A DNA stretch of 64,000 nucleotides from Adenanthera pavonina (Eukaryota; Streptophyta; Magnoliopsida; Fabales; Fabaceae). A model generated the notes under the pieces. The model was not told where the DNA came from, did no database searches, and was given only the letters and a program-made list of their open reading frames with translations. Shown here one piece after another: positions 38,213 to 48,975 of this stretch. The first letter of the stretch is position 1; every line of letters begins with the position of its first letter. Location of the stretch: the NCBI GenBank assembly GCA_026686845.1, contig JAIVEN010000013.1:578001-642000 (forward strand). The letters run 5' to 3'. A program made the position numbers and the translations under genes.

Positions 38213-40405
38213 CGATGGTGATTGTAAATTTTTTGAATTATTTTTAAATATTTGTTAATTAATTTAATTATATTAATTCTTCATCTTTATTAATTAAATT
38301 TTCATAGTATATTGTATTTGGCATATTTAGTAATAAGTATCGATCTTGTTTGAGTAAGGTTTTAGCGAGTCTTTTCCCCCCCTAGTATAGGAGTATTTGG
38401 CATATTCAGATTGGAAAAAGTACTCCCTATATTTAACTCGTTTTCAATTTGATCATTAAAATTTTAATTGTTGTTCATTATTCAGATATTTTACCCTTAT
38501 TGAAAATTTTCATTTTCCATTTTAATTTGTTTTCATTTTGTTCATTATGATTTTAATTTTCTTGATTTTTTTGATTTCTTCCTTATTCAACTTGTAGTGC
38601 ATTTTTTTTAAAAAATTCATTTTGTTGATGTTTTGTTTAATTTTTGAATAATTTGCTTTCATTTTGTTGTTTACAAATTAAAATTTGTTGGTTTTTTAGA
38701 TTTTCAAATTAGTTAGTCATACATTGGTTTTTTATATTAATGTTATTTTCTTTTTATTTTATTGCTATTTTCTTTTCTTTTTTTTTTATTGTGATGCAAA
38801 TCAATCTATGATAGAAGGAACAAGTAGAGAAATGAAATTTTTAACAAATGAAGAACAGGAATCTATTGCTCAATATCTAAAGCATGTAAGTAATGAATGG
38901 AGGCTCAAGCGGGGGATGATAAATAATGTTGCTTCAATATTCAATACTTCCAGAAGTACTTCCAGAAGTACCATTGATCGCATTTGGTTCAAATTAGGAA
39001 TATTGGTGACTCATCTCACAAGAAGACAAAAAATTGTGGTCGAAAGAGGATTCAATTAGACATAAGAAGAATTCGTGATACTCCTCTATCACAGCAGACC
39101 ACTCTTTGATCACTATCTTGTGCGTTGAATATTAGCAAGACTTCTCTTATTAGATTTCAGAAAAATGATCTTATTCGTCGACACTCTAATGCAATCAAGC
39201 CATTAATGAGGGATGATAACATACCGCATGCTCCTAGATTCAAATCCATGCATAACGTTGTGCACATCGATGAAAAATAGTTTTACATGACAAAAAAGTT
39301 AGTTAATTATTATCTTCTACCGGATGAGGAAGAGCCACACCAGACTTGCAATAATAAGAACTTCATTCCTAAAGTGATGTTTCTAGTAGCTGTTGCAAGA
39401 CCAAGATTTGATAGTGAAGGGAAAGAAATTTTTTTCTGGTAAGATTGGGGTGTTTTCACTTGTTACGCAAGAGCCTGCCAAAAGAAGTAGTGCTAATAGA
39501 CCAGCTGATACATTGGTTACCAAACCCATAACTTTGGTGAATAAGGAAGTTAGTAGGCTTTTGCTAATTCAGCATGTTTTACCGGCCATTAAACAAAATC
39601 GGCCAAGAGAACATATAGGAGAAACAATTTTCATTCAACAAGATAATGCTCCGTGTCACATGGATGAAAATGATGAAGAGTTTAGTTGAGTTGCCTGCGA
39701 AGTTGGCTTTGATATACGTTTATATTCTCAGCCACCAAATTCTCTGGATTTAAATGCCTTGGACTTGGGATTCTTCAACGCCATACAATCATTACAATAC
39801 AAGGAAGCACCGAAAACTATTGATGATCTTGTTGGTGCTGTGGTCAAAGCATTTCATGATTTTTCACCCATTCAGTCAAAAAAGATCTTCCTCATACTAC
39901 AGAGTTGCATGGAATCGATTATTAAGCATAAGGGTTCAATTAAGTATAAGATCCCATACATTAAAAAACAAATCATTGAGAGAACCGGTATACTCCTAGC
40001 ACAGATAGAGTGTGATGTCTAGAGCTGCTAAAATGGGTCAGAACGCCTTAAACGGGCCGACTTGCCATTGGCCTATTTTTTGGCGGGGCGGGTCGGGCTA
40101 GGGGACCCATAAGGGCTGGTCATGAAATCCTCAGCCCACCTCACCATACATGGGCTAGCGGGCCAAACAAGCCAGCCCATCTTTTTTTTGTTTTTTCTCC
40201 CTGTTTGGTTAAACCATCAACTTTATATTTTACTATCATAAACTAATTGACAACATCTATGAAATTTTTTTGCCTATTGATACTTAAAGTCTTAACCATG
40301 ATATATTAATACATAATAACTAAAATTATAAGACCAAATGTCCAAATGACCTAATCCAAAGCAACATCAAGTCTTAATACATAATAACACAAATGACCAT
40401 CCAAT

Positions 40406-42745
40406 TCATTCATCAAAGATCACATTTGAAGCTTCTTGATCTGGATGAATATCAATCTTCAAATCATCATCATTCTCTCCATCATCATCTGAAGCAAACA
40501 AAAAGTAAAGATACATATTATTAAATATTATTTGGTAATCTTGAATGCTTATGCTTTTGATAAATATATATATGAATATGTAAGATAAATAAGATGACAA
40601 TATAAATATATTACCAGTAGTTTCAAATCCAAGCACCCAACTACGTGTACAAATAAGAGCTTGAACATTATCTGGAAGAAGTTGAGATCGATATTTTGTG
40701 AGAACATGTGAGCCAATGCTAAAGGCCGATTCACTAGCCACAGTGGTGATTGGAATACTAAGAATATCACATGTCATCCTTGAAAGAATAGGAAATCGAT
40801 CTTTATTAGTCTTTCAAAAATTCAAAACATCTAATTCTAAAAATAATTGAGGCTCAAGTGGTGTTTCTTCTAAATAATAATCCAATTCAGACTTTGCAAT
40901 GAGAGTACCTCTGCTCCTAAAATTAATATAGCCCTACATCATAAAAAATAATTATAATTATAAAGTACCAATTGGAAGATAAAAAGAAGATAAATAAAAA
41001 TGTTAAGTCTTAAATAATTTGAAACTTATACCAAGAGCTTTAGTGAAAATTTTGGAGCCATCTTTCTTAACCATAGTATCATTCCTTGCACCATAGGTGG
41101 GATGAATTGGTACTTTTGAAAAACTTGAACTTGTTCCTCGTCCAACGCCAATATCATTAGATGAAGATGAAGTACTCACATCTCTATATTGACCATAAAT
41201 ATAATATAACTTGCTCTTAATTGCTTCAACTTTATCTTGGCAAGTCTCAGAGTTAGGGTCAAGTAATGAATAAGAATATTCTATCATTGCAAACTTCATT
41301 CAAGGATCAAGAACACTTGCAAGTGCAAGTATCATGTTGTAGTCACTCTAATACTTGTCAAATTTTCCTTTCATTCTCTGAGCCATTTTTCGAATATCAT
41401 CATCATCATTATCCATGTTTTCTTTCAACAACTCAATTTTGGAAATTTGACTGAAATACATATTAGAAGTAGGATAAGATGGCCCAGAAATCAAGTTTGC
41501 AATAACATCAAATGGCTCTAAGAAATTGCACATTAGCTCTGCTCTCCTCCACACGGCATGTGATGGGTAAAACTTGTAATGTCTATCATTTAAAGGCAAA
41601 ATAGAAAATGCACGACGATATCTAATTCCACTTTCAAGCATTGCATAGGTGAAATTCTATCTAGTTGGCACATCTAACCATAAGCCCATTGAGGTATCAA
41701 TGCCGCTCACTTCATCAATACATTCTTTGAAACTAATCATTCTTGCCTCCGATGATTTCACATATTTAATGTTGTCTTGAATTTTTTGCAAAGCATCACT
41801 AGTTATCTTCAAGCCATCTTGAACTATAAGGTTTAAGATGTGAGCACAAAACTGAATATGAAAAAATTCCCCATTGCATATTAAGCTATTATGCAAACTC
41901 AACTTCTCCTTCAAAATATCTTGCATATTGTCATTGGCTGAGGCATTGTCCAAAGTAATTGAAAACACTTTTTTCTCAATCCCCTAATCTATTAAGCAAT
42001 CATACACCTTCTTTGATAATTCAATCCCTGAATATGGAGGCTCCATCTTACAGAAAGGAAGAATTTTGCTATTAAATTTCCAAGTTTCATAAACAAAATG
42101 AGCAGTTAGGCAAAGATATCCTTCAGAAGTTACCGCAGCCCAACAATCAGATGTTAAGCATATTCTACTAGGAATCTTTGACAAAATCTATTTCAACTTT
42201 TCCTTTTGACTCAAATACAATTTCAACACATCTGCCACGGCGGTTTGCTTACTAATATACTTAACATCAGGATTAAAAAATGCATTGAGTTCTCTAATCC
42301 ATTTATATTGAACGAAAGAATAAGGAAGATCATGTGCAATTATAGCCATTAAAATGGTCTCCCGTATATGTATTTGATCAATTTTCCTAGACCTCACATT
42401 TCCTTCTTGGTTCATCAACAACACACCAACATCATGAAATTTTGCGAGAGCTGGACATACTTTTATTTGACGATTGAGATGTGAAGTACCATGTGATTTA
42501 CCACTTGCTACATATTGTCTTCCACAACCATTACATTTTGCTACTTCTTGTCCCTTAGCATTATGTCCAGCTTTAGTGAAATAATTCCAACAATCAGCTG
42601 TGCAAGTTTTACTCCTTTTAGATTCTTGATTATGCACAGAACTACCATAAGTTCTTTTAGGTCCAATTTGGGGTTCAATATTAGCACTAGCATTTACATT
42701 ATCAACCTCCAAATTACTAGTATCACCCACATTAACATTAGACAT
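40406..42745 (-). pseudogene. hAT transposase pseudogene (zf-BED, RICESLEEPER type)
   Basis: Starts at MSNVNVGDTS. A BED zinc finger follows (KCNGCGRQYVASGKSHGTSH, then C), then CLTSDCWAAVTSEGYLCLTA and FSITLDNASANDNMQ from the RNase H-like core with catalytic aspartates, a DUF4413-like middle, and the hAT C-terminal dimerisation part (ITTVASESAFSIGSHVLTKY). All pieces from 42745 to 40406 lie in the same frame; damage is by nonsense codons (near 42188, 41984, 41657, 41348, 41301 and 40815), not frameshifts. At least three fall where the family has tryptophan and one where it has arginine (LDP-stop-MK). Two introns seem likely near 40920-41030 and 40500-40615. Confidence 0.9.
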
Positions 42746-42871
42746 ATTTTAATCTGCAAGTAAGAAAAATAATACACCATTATAACAACATAATATTTGT
42801 TCTAGTCCAACCAGCCTAAATAGTAAATCTGTAAATATTAAGTCCAAGGCATCAATCATAGTCCATAGATT

Positions 42872-42933
42872 TTAGTGACAAAATGGAGAATACCAAAAAG
42901 AATTAGTGACAAAATGGAGAATACCAAAAAGAA
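42872..42933. repeat. 31-bp tandem duplication inside the hAT element
   Basis: Two head-to-tail copies starting TTAGTGACAAAATGGAGAAT at 42872 and 42903, identical as far as I can read. It lies upstream of the transposase start. Confidence 0.9.
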
Positions 42934-43792
42934 ACTTATCGTTACAAGTGTGGTGCTATTGCTGCAGAGCTAGAGAAGAGAGGAGAGATTGAGACTGAGG
43001 ACGTTGAACAGCAAATCAGTAATCAAGCTCGGTTGGCCGCATGGGTGAGGGATTGAAGATAAGAACACCGGATGAGTGGTGGAAGACAACAACACTGGAC
43101 ACAAGTTGTACCTGTACGAGAAGGGATCTCAGATCTGTGGCTATGAGAGAGAGACTGCGACCCTAGGACTTGGCACTCACGAATGAGACCGAGCTCGAGT
43201 AAGAGTGTGAGACCTAAGCTGCTGGCGATGAGACCGAGACTGAGCGGAGCTGTGGAGGGAACGAAGTTAGGAGTTAGGACTCACTGACTTGGCACTTGGC
43301 CACTCGCGAAAGAGACCATAGGAGCAAACGGACGGCAAAGTGGCGGACACCGAAGCGAATGGATGGCCAAGTGGGATTTACCGATTCAGGTTTCAGGAAG
43401 AGAAGAGTCAAGGGAGTGCAGACGGACGCAGTCCGGTTCTTCACGGTTTTAGACTTCATTCAGTGGCTCACTTCTTCTTTCATCAGTCTGGGTTCTTCAG
43501 GCGACGACTCTAACAAAGGTAAAGTGCTTAACCACTTAACCGGTTAACACTTTAAGTTTAACATGAAGGACCAAAAAAAAAAAGGCCAGCCCATTTTTTT
43601 TAGCGGGCTGGCGGGGTGGGCTCAAATTTTTCCGCCCATTATGAAGCCCCTTGATTTTTCTAGCTCGCCCTGCCACTTTTGATGGGCTAGAAGGGCTAGC
43701 TCACGGACTACAGCCGTTTTAGCAGCTCTAGTGCTGTCTCAGTGGTGCAAGGAGCATTTGATTACTTAAGGGAAGTTGGTGCTTCATCATAA

Positions 43793-45021
43793 TGGGATTT
43801 TGAAGTTTTTTGTTCATTTAATTACTTGATTACTTAAGGGAAGCAGCACTTTTGTGTGTTCTTTATGTTTTAGAAAATAGGATTCGCATTTTGTTCTTAC
43901 TATTGTAAGGTCAAATTCATTTGCAATGGCACTTAAAACTTAATCAGCTCATGTTGCTATCTCCCTACGTCTCTCGTCCAATATTTAATATTCTAATTGC
44001 AACTTGGTTGCAAGTTAATCAAGTTAGAATGTAGGAGTTTTATAATTTCTTGTGATACAAAGAATCTCGGAGTAAGAGGATATTCTAATTTTTTACTCTA
44101 TAAGAAAATATTCTAATTTTTTATTGCAGCTATTCATCCTTTTTAGATGTAGCAAAATTCACCACAGCAACGAACATAATTACAAGGGCATCATATATCT
44201 TACCAAAATGAACTCGACTTGTATTAAAAAACTATTATGTTAAGGCAAAATGATGGAAATGAAGTTGGCCGACCAAGTTATGTATTCATTGGTGTCTAAA
44301 GTGTTATTTTCATTGCCTACTTCTAATCCAAATTATAAAATATATAAAAAAAATGTCTTTTAATATTTGACTCCTTTTGCAACCACTTATAATAAAATAT
44401 TTAGCAACATTCACAGTAAAATTTAAATCACCCATTACATTAGGACCCAGATATAAAAATATTAAGCATACTACTATATAGATGAATGTCATGAAAATTA
44501 ATCCAAAATGATGGAAGAAATGAAAAGGGAAGTTATAGGATGAAATACACAAATCTTTTCGAAGAGTCATCCAGTTGAAAAAATAAAAACAATGAATTAA
44601 AGAAAAGTGGGGTATTTGATTTTTTTTTTTGGACCAACTAAGTGGGGTACTTGGTGACTATCCTTAATTACCACTTTCTTTTTTCCTTTTACATTTGTAG
44701 AGCATCACAGTTTTTCCTTTTACATTTGCAAAGCATCACTGAAATATAGATGATTATTACAAGAAATACCATAGAATTAGCATTAACCAAAATTGGACAT
44801 CACCATCCTCCTCTTTCGAAGAACATTATGAATCATTAACAAATTTTTACTATAAGAAAACAGGGCATTTAGAAGTGGCTTTTCCTAATTACATAGCATC
44901 AATTGCTCTATGGTTAATAGAATAGAGCATCACCAACTACGGCATCTACCATGAACATCAAAACAAATCATGAAGTACTTCCATTTCTAGAAATGATTAG
45001 AGCTCCTAAGAATTAATCAAA
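43793..45021. other. Intergenic or transposon-flank sequence without recognised genes
   Basis: AT-rich. The 3' untranslated end of the mariner-like relic should lie in the first part, but no matching terminal inverted repeat was identified; a weak CTCGGAGTA near 44066 is the only candidate. Nothing else was recognised. Confidence 0.4.
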
Positions 45022-45432
45022 CTAATAAAAGTCAGGTAAATAGATTTTTAACATACTCCGAATGAACTTCTTCCTTTCTTTTTCTTCCATATTGTCTTCT
45101 TCACCTTCATCTTTAGGGACCTTGTTCATATCAAAAGAATTCCCTTTTGAACTAAATCCCTCCTCTAAATCTACATTGTTGTCGGAGTTAATTTCTTTGT
45201 CATCTGGTAGCTTGTTTAGGTCGAAGTTATTGACAACCCCGTTTGGTGTTACATCATAGTCGGAGGTCAAACTCTTCCATTCCCCCTCATTGGTGTTTCG
45301 AACTTGAGTTACAACCTAACTGCTGACGGAATCATCAACAACGTCATCATCAATAGAATCAGGGATGACCAAACCATCCAACGAATCTTCAACCACTGCA
45401 AACAAATCCTCCGATAATGTTGAATCCCCCAT
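45022..45432 (-). pseudogene. Acidic N-terminal exon, probably of a second mariner-like transposase
   Basis: Reading from ATG at 45432, the frame begins MGDSTLSEDLFAVVEDSL and runs 137 codons with one internal stop (TAG, 45316-45318). It carries FDLNKLP and FDMNKVP repeats in an acidic context and may end at a GTATGT donor near 45058. DLN repeats of this kind occur in the leaders of plant mariner-like transposases. About 300 bp upstream is a mariner-type terminal repeat next to TA (45722-45745). No catalytic part follows, so it is a fragment. A FAR1-like or other host leader is the alternative. Confidence 0.4.
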
Positions 45433-45721
45433 TGTGATTTGAAGGCGCTCTTCTCACGGTTGCAGTAAATGAATGAAAACATGAATGCCGATACTGGAGA
45501 GGAAGATGAGGCGTTACATATAGGAAGGTGAAGGCCTTCATTACTTGGGTTAATTGAAACCTCGGGAAATTGCTTTCTGACATGCCACTCATTACAATTC
45601 ATAAAGTATTTGAGCAAAAAAGAAACTGACAAGGCATTCAATAAGAGCAAAATTGAAACTAAAATTAAAATATATTACTTAACATCTTATATTTTATACT
45701 AGGTAAGTTTTCTAAATAACA

Positions 45722-45745
45722 CTCTATAATATGGATCGGAGAGAG
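45722..45745 (-). repeat. Candidate mariner/Stowaway terminal repeat
   Basis: On the minus strand it reads CTCTCTCCGATCCATATTAT and is preceded by TA. It nearly matches the TIR of the MITE at 17156. No partner was found within 1.5 kb. Confidence 0.5.
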
Positions 45746-46049
45746 TATTTATTACTACTGCGCACAGTATCTATTTCACTCGCCTTTACTTTATGTTTTG
45801 AGAGCAATCAGGACTTACCTACTAAAGTTGTGGAAGGGCAATAAGTGTTTTGTTTTGTTTGAGCATTTTGTATTTAGGTGCTTCAGAATGAATGGACACA
45901 CGATTTGGTTGAGAGAAGCAAGAAAACAAGATTCATTGCAGTGCTGCTGGCAACAGATGGGTGCCCTATCCTATCTGGCTCTCTCTTTGTATTCATTCCT
46001 AGGGCCATCTCGGTCCCTAATATACATATGTACGTCCGTCCAAGCATTT

Positions 46050-46651
46050 TGGTGCATGTCCGCCACAGGTCTTACAATGCTCACAGTTTCCCCAGTAACC
46101 TGTAAATGCATAAACATGCATATATACATACACAGAGATACGGACATGAATATGGTTTAATTTGAAAGAAGTAACGCAAGTGAAAAATAGGAGAAAGGAC
46201 AAGGCAGGACCTCTTTGCCCATTAGCGTCCTGGGAATGATCCTTTGGAGCAACAATCAAACCCAAAGGTGTGAAAAGAAAAACAGAAATCAAAGGATAAG
46301 TTTAAAGAAAGAAGGGGAGTAGAGGAAGCAGGTATGTTGGGAATACCCAAGAACATTTCCACCACCACGATGAACAGATTGGGAAATAAGATCCATTAAG
46401 CCGATGCCGCCGCCGCCGTAAACAAGATCTAAACCCCTTAATACCTGTTAAAAGAACAGAGAGAGAGCGAGAAAGAGAGAGATTTAGAAATGAAAGGGAG
46501 AAGAAAAAGAGAGAAAAAGGGAAAGGGAAGAAGGATACCAACTCTTGGGCCAATTCAATGGCAGCGTCTCGGTAGGAATTTCTTTTGCCGGTCAGCTTCC
46601 ACAGAAGACGCAAACGCTTTTGAAGCGAGACCTCACCGCTTGGCCTTCCAT
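46050..46651 (-). pseudogene. LOG: LOG pseudogene (cytokinin riboside 5'-monophosphate phosphoribohydrolase)
   Basis: Four minus-strand exons are visible: 46539-46651, 46347-46444, 46211-46241 and 46050-46100, each with GT-AG borders. They give MEGQAVRSRFKSVCVFCGS, then after a 1-nt loss TGKRNSYRDAAIELAQEL; GLDLVYGGGGIGLMDLISQS and HRGGGNVLG; IIPRTLMGKE; and VTGETVSIVRPVADMHQ. Intact LOG enzymes release active cytokinin bases from nucleotides. Here exon 1 is 113 nt instead of 114, causing a stop after CGS. Sequence identity fades right after MHQ, so the PGGYGT nucleotide-binding motif and all following exons are missing. Intron positions are retained, so this is a degraded gene duplicate and not a retrocopy. 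Confidence 0.85.
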
Positions 46652-47677
46652 TCTTCGTCTGCCTTCGTCGCTTTCAACCTTTTTGGTTGGGTGCCAGAGA
46701 TTATGCCAACAAACCTATGTAATGATAATGGAAAACAGAGACGACACAGTGGCGGTAGTATTATTGATCATAAACTCAGATACAAGCAAACCAGTCACAA
46801 GGGAAGGCAGAGTTACAGATAGAAGAAGACATTTGAGACGGAGGGAGAGAAACATCAATAATTCTTCACACCCTCATCCGTTGGACTGGACAGCTTATAT
46901 TCCTTCATTCTCTCTCGGGCCTCCAAAGTTGGTTTGCGCATCCTGATACTGCGAGATGATTGTGCCCAGTCAATTGATCCGTTGCAAGGCTGTGTGTCAT
47001 CAGGTTAAGCCTGGGCCTAGCGAATTAATGGGCCACTTATGACAACCTATCAAGTGGAAACATTTAAAAATTAAAAATGTGTTCCGCATTTAAACCAACA
47101 AAAAAATCATAAATTCTTGATGAGGTCAAAGCAGCTGTCCCAACCTGGCTCTGACTGTGCTCTCAATCTTGAGAGTTGAGACCTTGTTTCTAAAATTAGA
47201 AAAAGGAATGTAACGAAATTTTTTTGGGACCAAATTTTAATGAGAGATTTTTCTTGGCCTGATACGTAATGAGAGTGTGAGTTAATGGACAAGAATTAGT
47301 GCATTTTTTGGCCACGAATGTAATGAGAGATTTTTCTCGTGAGGGAGATTGTGCTTTGAAGCAAGACAGCACTATTTCTTGTAACAGGAAGTGCCATGGC
47401 TAAGTGCAACGAATTCTAGACAGTTACTTTGAAATGAAAAGCTAAGCTAGCTATTCTTTCTCTCTTACTCCTCGTTTGGGTAATTATGGCTATTGTTAAA
47501 AGAGGGGTACCCTATTGGGTAGCTAATGATCTCTTGCTATCTAAGAATACTGAAAGTTCTTGTGCAGGGATAGCCGAAAAAAGCAGGAGTTGGCTGTGCA
47601 TTACTGTTTTTTTTTTGTTTGGTTTACCACTTTGTTACCATGATTGATTTAGACCTTATTAGAAATTGAATGGTATT
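46652..47677. other. Intergenic, no gene recognised
   Basis: Moderate AT content. A motif TAATGAGAGATTTTTCT occurs twice (about 47240 and 47320). Otherwise nothing could be assigned. Confidence 0.4.
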
Positions 47678-47889
47678 ACCAATGGGCGCCTGATCAAGTG
47701 GTCACGGGCTTGACTAACATTTTTTAGGGTCGAGGCTTCAATTCCTGAGCAGTGCAGTAGCATAAAAAAAGGAGCTTTCAAATAAGGTTTCTCATCGATA
47801 CCCTTGCCACCGCAAGGTTCAGCAAAACGGAGCAATGAACCCAAGTTACCTCAAAATACAGGGTACAACAACAAAACAAAACAAAAAAA
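47678..47889 (+). mobile_element. tRNA-derived SINE with 17-bp target duplication
   Basis: The body begins ACCAATGGGCGCCTGATCAA. A polymerase III A-box-like TGATCAAGTGGTCACGGG is followed some 30 bp later by the B-box-like GCTTCAATTCC. The element ends in an A-rich tail of AACAAA-type repeats (about 47863-47889). The flanks AGAAATTGAATGGTATT (47661-47677) and AGAAATTGAATGATATT (47890-47906) differ at one of 17 positions, the hallmark of LINE-driven insertion. About 212 bp, no coding capacity. Confidence 0.8.
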
Positions 47890-48601
47890 AGAAATTGAAT
47901 GATATTTAAATGGGTTTACGGACAAATTTTTAATTATAAATACAGATTGATTGTATTTTAGAGATTGAAATAACTTTGTATATTAATTTCACAACTTTGA
48001 AATCAAGAAATTGCCAAAATAGTTGGTTATTTTAAATCAAACTAATAAATACTTTTGTCAATTAAATTGATAAAGCAGCATGCTTTTTATTGTCATTTAA
48101 TTCAAAAATTATGATGTATGTGAAAATCTAATTAAATCGAAAAAATTGCCAAATCTTCCGTTTATTTATGTTTTTGCTTTTACTGCTAGTTGGCTAGGAT
48201 AGTTTATTTTGTCCTTTCGTTTCTCTGGTTGTCTCTTGTTGATATCAGTTTGTTGAACTCCTTGATGATATCAATTTGGTGTAAAGCAATTTTCAGTATA
48301 AAAATTGATTTTTTTTAATTTTTACATTAATATCAACATCAATATTATTAAATAAAAAATTATAATAAATGATATTATTTTCAGTTTGTAAATTGTGTGA
48401 TTCATCTTTCAAATTTAATCAAATGGGTTATTAAATAATAACAATTATAAAAAAATCTTCTATTTTTTAAGGGTAAATAAAGACATACGTTGGATGGGTT
48501 TGGGGTTGGGCCTGAGGGAGTTATGGAGTATAAGAAGAACATGTATAAGTCAAGGAAAGAAACTCACCAAAAAAAAGGGGAAGAAGATATAAAAGAGGAA
48601 C

Positions 48602-48760
48602 ATGAGTCGGGGCAGAAAAGAAGAAAAAAAGAAGATGGATGATACTATGGCAGCATCTGTGTGCTTATCGACTCTCATAATCTCAACCATTGAAGCAATC
48701 CATATGGATATAGCTTTAGCTTTGGCTGCAGCCTGGAATCATGTTTCATATGCAGCGTAA
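48602..48760 (+). CDS. Short open reading frame, 52 aa, unassigned
   Basis: Starts ATG at 48602 (second in-frame ATG at 48635). The product has a basic head (MSRGRKEEKKK) and a hydrophobic, alanine-rich rest (CLSTLIISTIEAIHMDIALA and LAAAWNHVSYAA). A TATAAAA lies at 48588-48594, rather close to the start. I do not recognise a family; it may be chance. Confidence 0.2.
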   Translation: MSRGRKEEKKKMDDTMAASVCLSTLIISTIEAIHMDIALALAAAWNHVSYAA

Positions 48761-48975
48761 GAATTCAAACTGTGGATAGAATGCTGCTCCCAACCCTAGG
48801 CGAATTCGATTCATATTATTATGTTTCCTGATATTTCACTAAAATTTATTCCTTTCTTCAACAAATTTTTAAATGCATTCTTTTATCCGAAGTACTACCA
48901 TTTTCTTCTTATTTATTCTAGTTTCTTTTCTTTGCAACCATGGGGACCTACTAAATTGCACACCAATCCATGATG

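Larger units (their letters stand above)
40020..43730 (-). mobile_element. Complete hAT element (3711 bp) with TIRs and 8-bp target duplication
   Basis: Both ends carry the inverted repeat TAGAGCTGCTAAAA (left 40020-40033, right 43717-43730). The flanks are GTGATGTC (40012-40019) and GTGCTGTC (43731-43738), an 8-bp target duplication with one mismatch, as hAT elements make. Unusually GC-rich subterminal stretches lie inside both ends, with the same motif CCAGCCCAT followed by a T run near 40170 and 43585. Subterminal motifs of this kind are transposase binding sites in known hAT elements. The transposase is on the minus strand and is dead. 43000-43560 is a GC-richer untranslated 5' part of the element. 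Confidence 0.92.
38815..43792 (+). pseudogene. Mariner-like transposase pseudogene, split by a hAT insertion
   Basis: 38815-40019 encodes the bulk of a plant mariner-like transposase in several frames: an N-terminal helix-turn-helix part (NNVASIFNTSRSTSRSTIDR), then VHIDEK, FIQQDNA and NALDLGFFNAIQ. The three catalytic aspartates are at about 39269, 39642 and 39762; the last two are separated by 39 codons, as in plant DD39D mariners. Lesions include a frame change near 39045, stops near 39107, 39278 and 39687, a shift near 39420, and a gap of some 17 residues before the first aspartate. The C-terminal frame runs to 40019. If the hAT element and one target copy are skipped, it continues at 43739 through FDYLREVGASS to a TAA at 43790-43792. 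It once cut and pasted itself at TA sites. The outer TIRs were not found with confidence. Confidence 0.88.

Noticed and set aside
38421..38445. TACTCCCTATATTTAACTCG as the left end of the mariner-like element
   Set aside because: No matching right end was found after 43792; if the acidic frame upstream belongs to the element, the true end must lie further left.
43296..43547. Plus-strand frame of 83 codons in a GC-richer patch
   Set aside because: It lies within the untranslated 5' part of the hAT element and looks like nothing known.
45878..46105. Plus-strand open frame opposite the LOG pseudogene containing FIAVLLATDG
   Set aside because: The likeness to the LOG motif FIALPGGYG is on the wrong strand and is weak; taken as chance.
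46490..46946. Two long plus-strand open frames over the LOG pseudogene
   Set aside because: They are shadows of the minus-strand exons and introns and carry no known domain.
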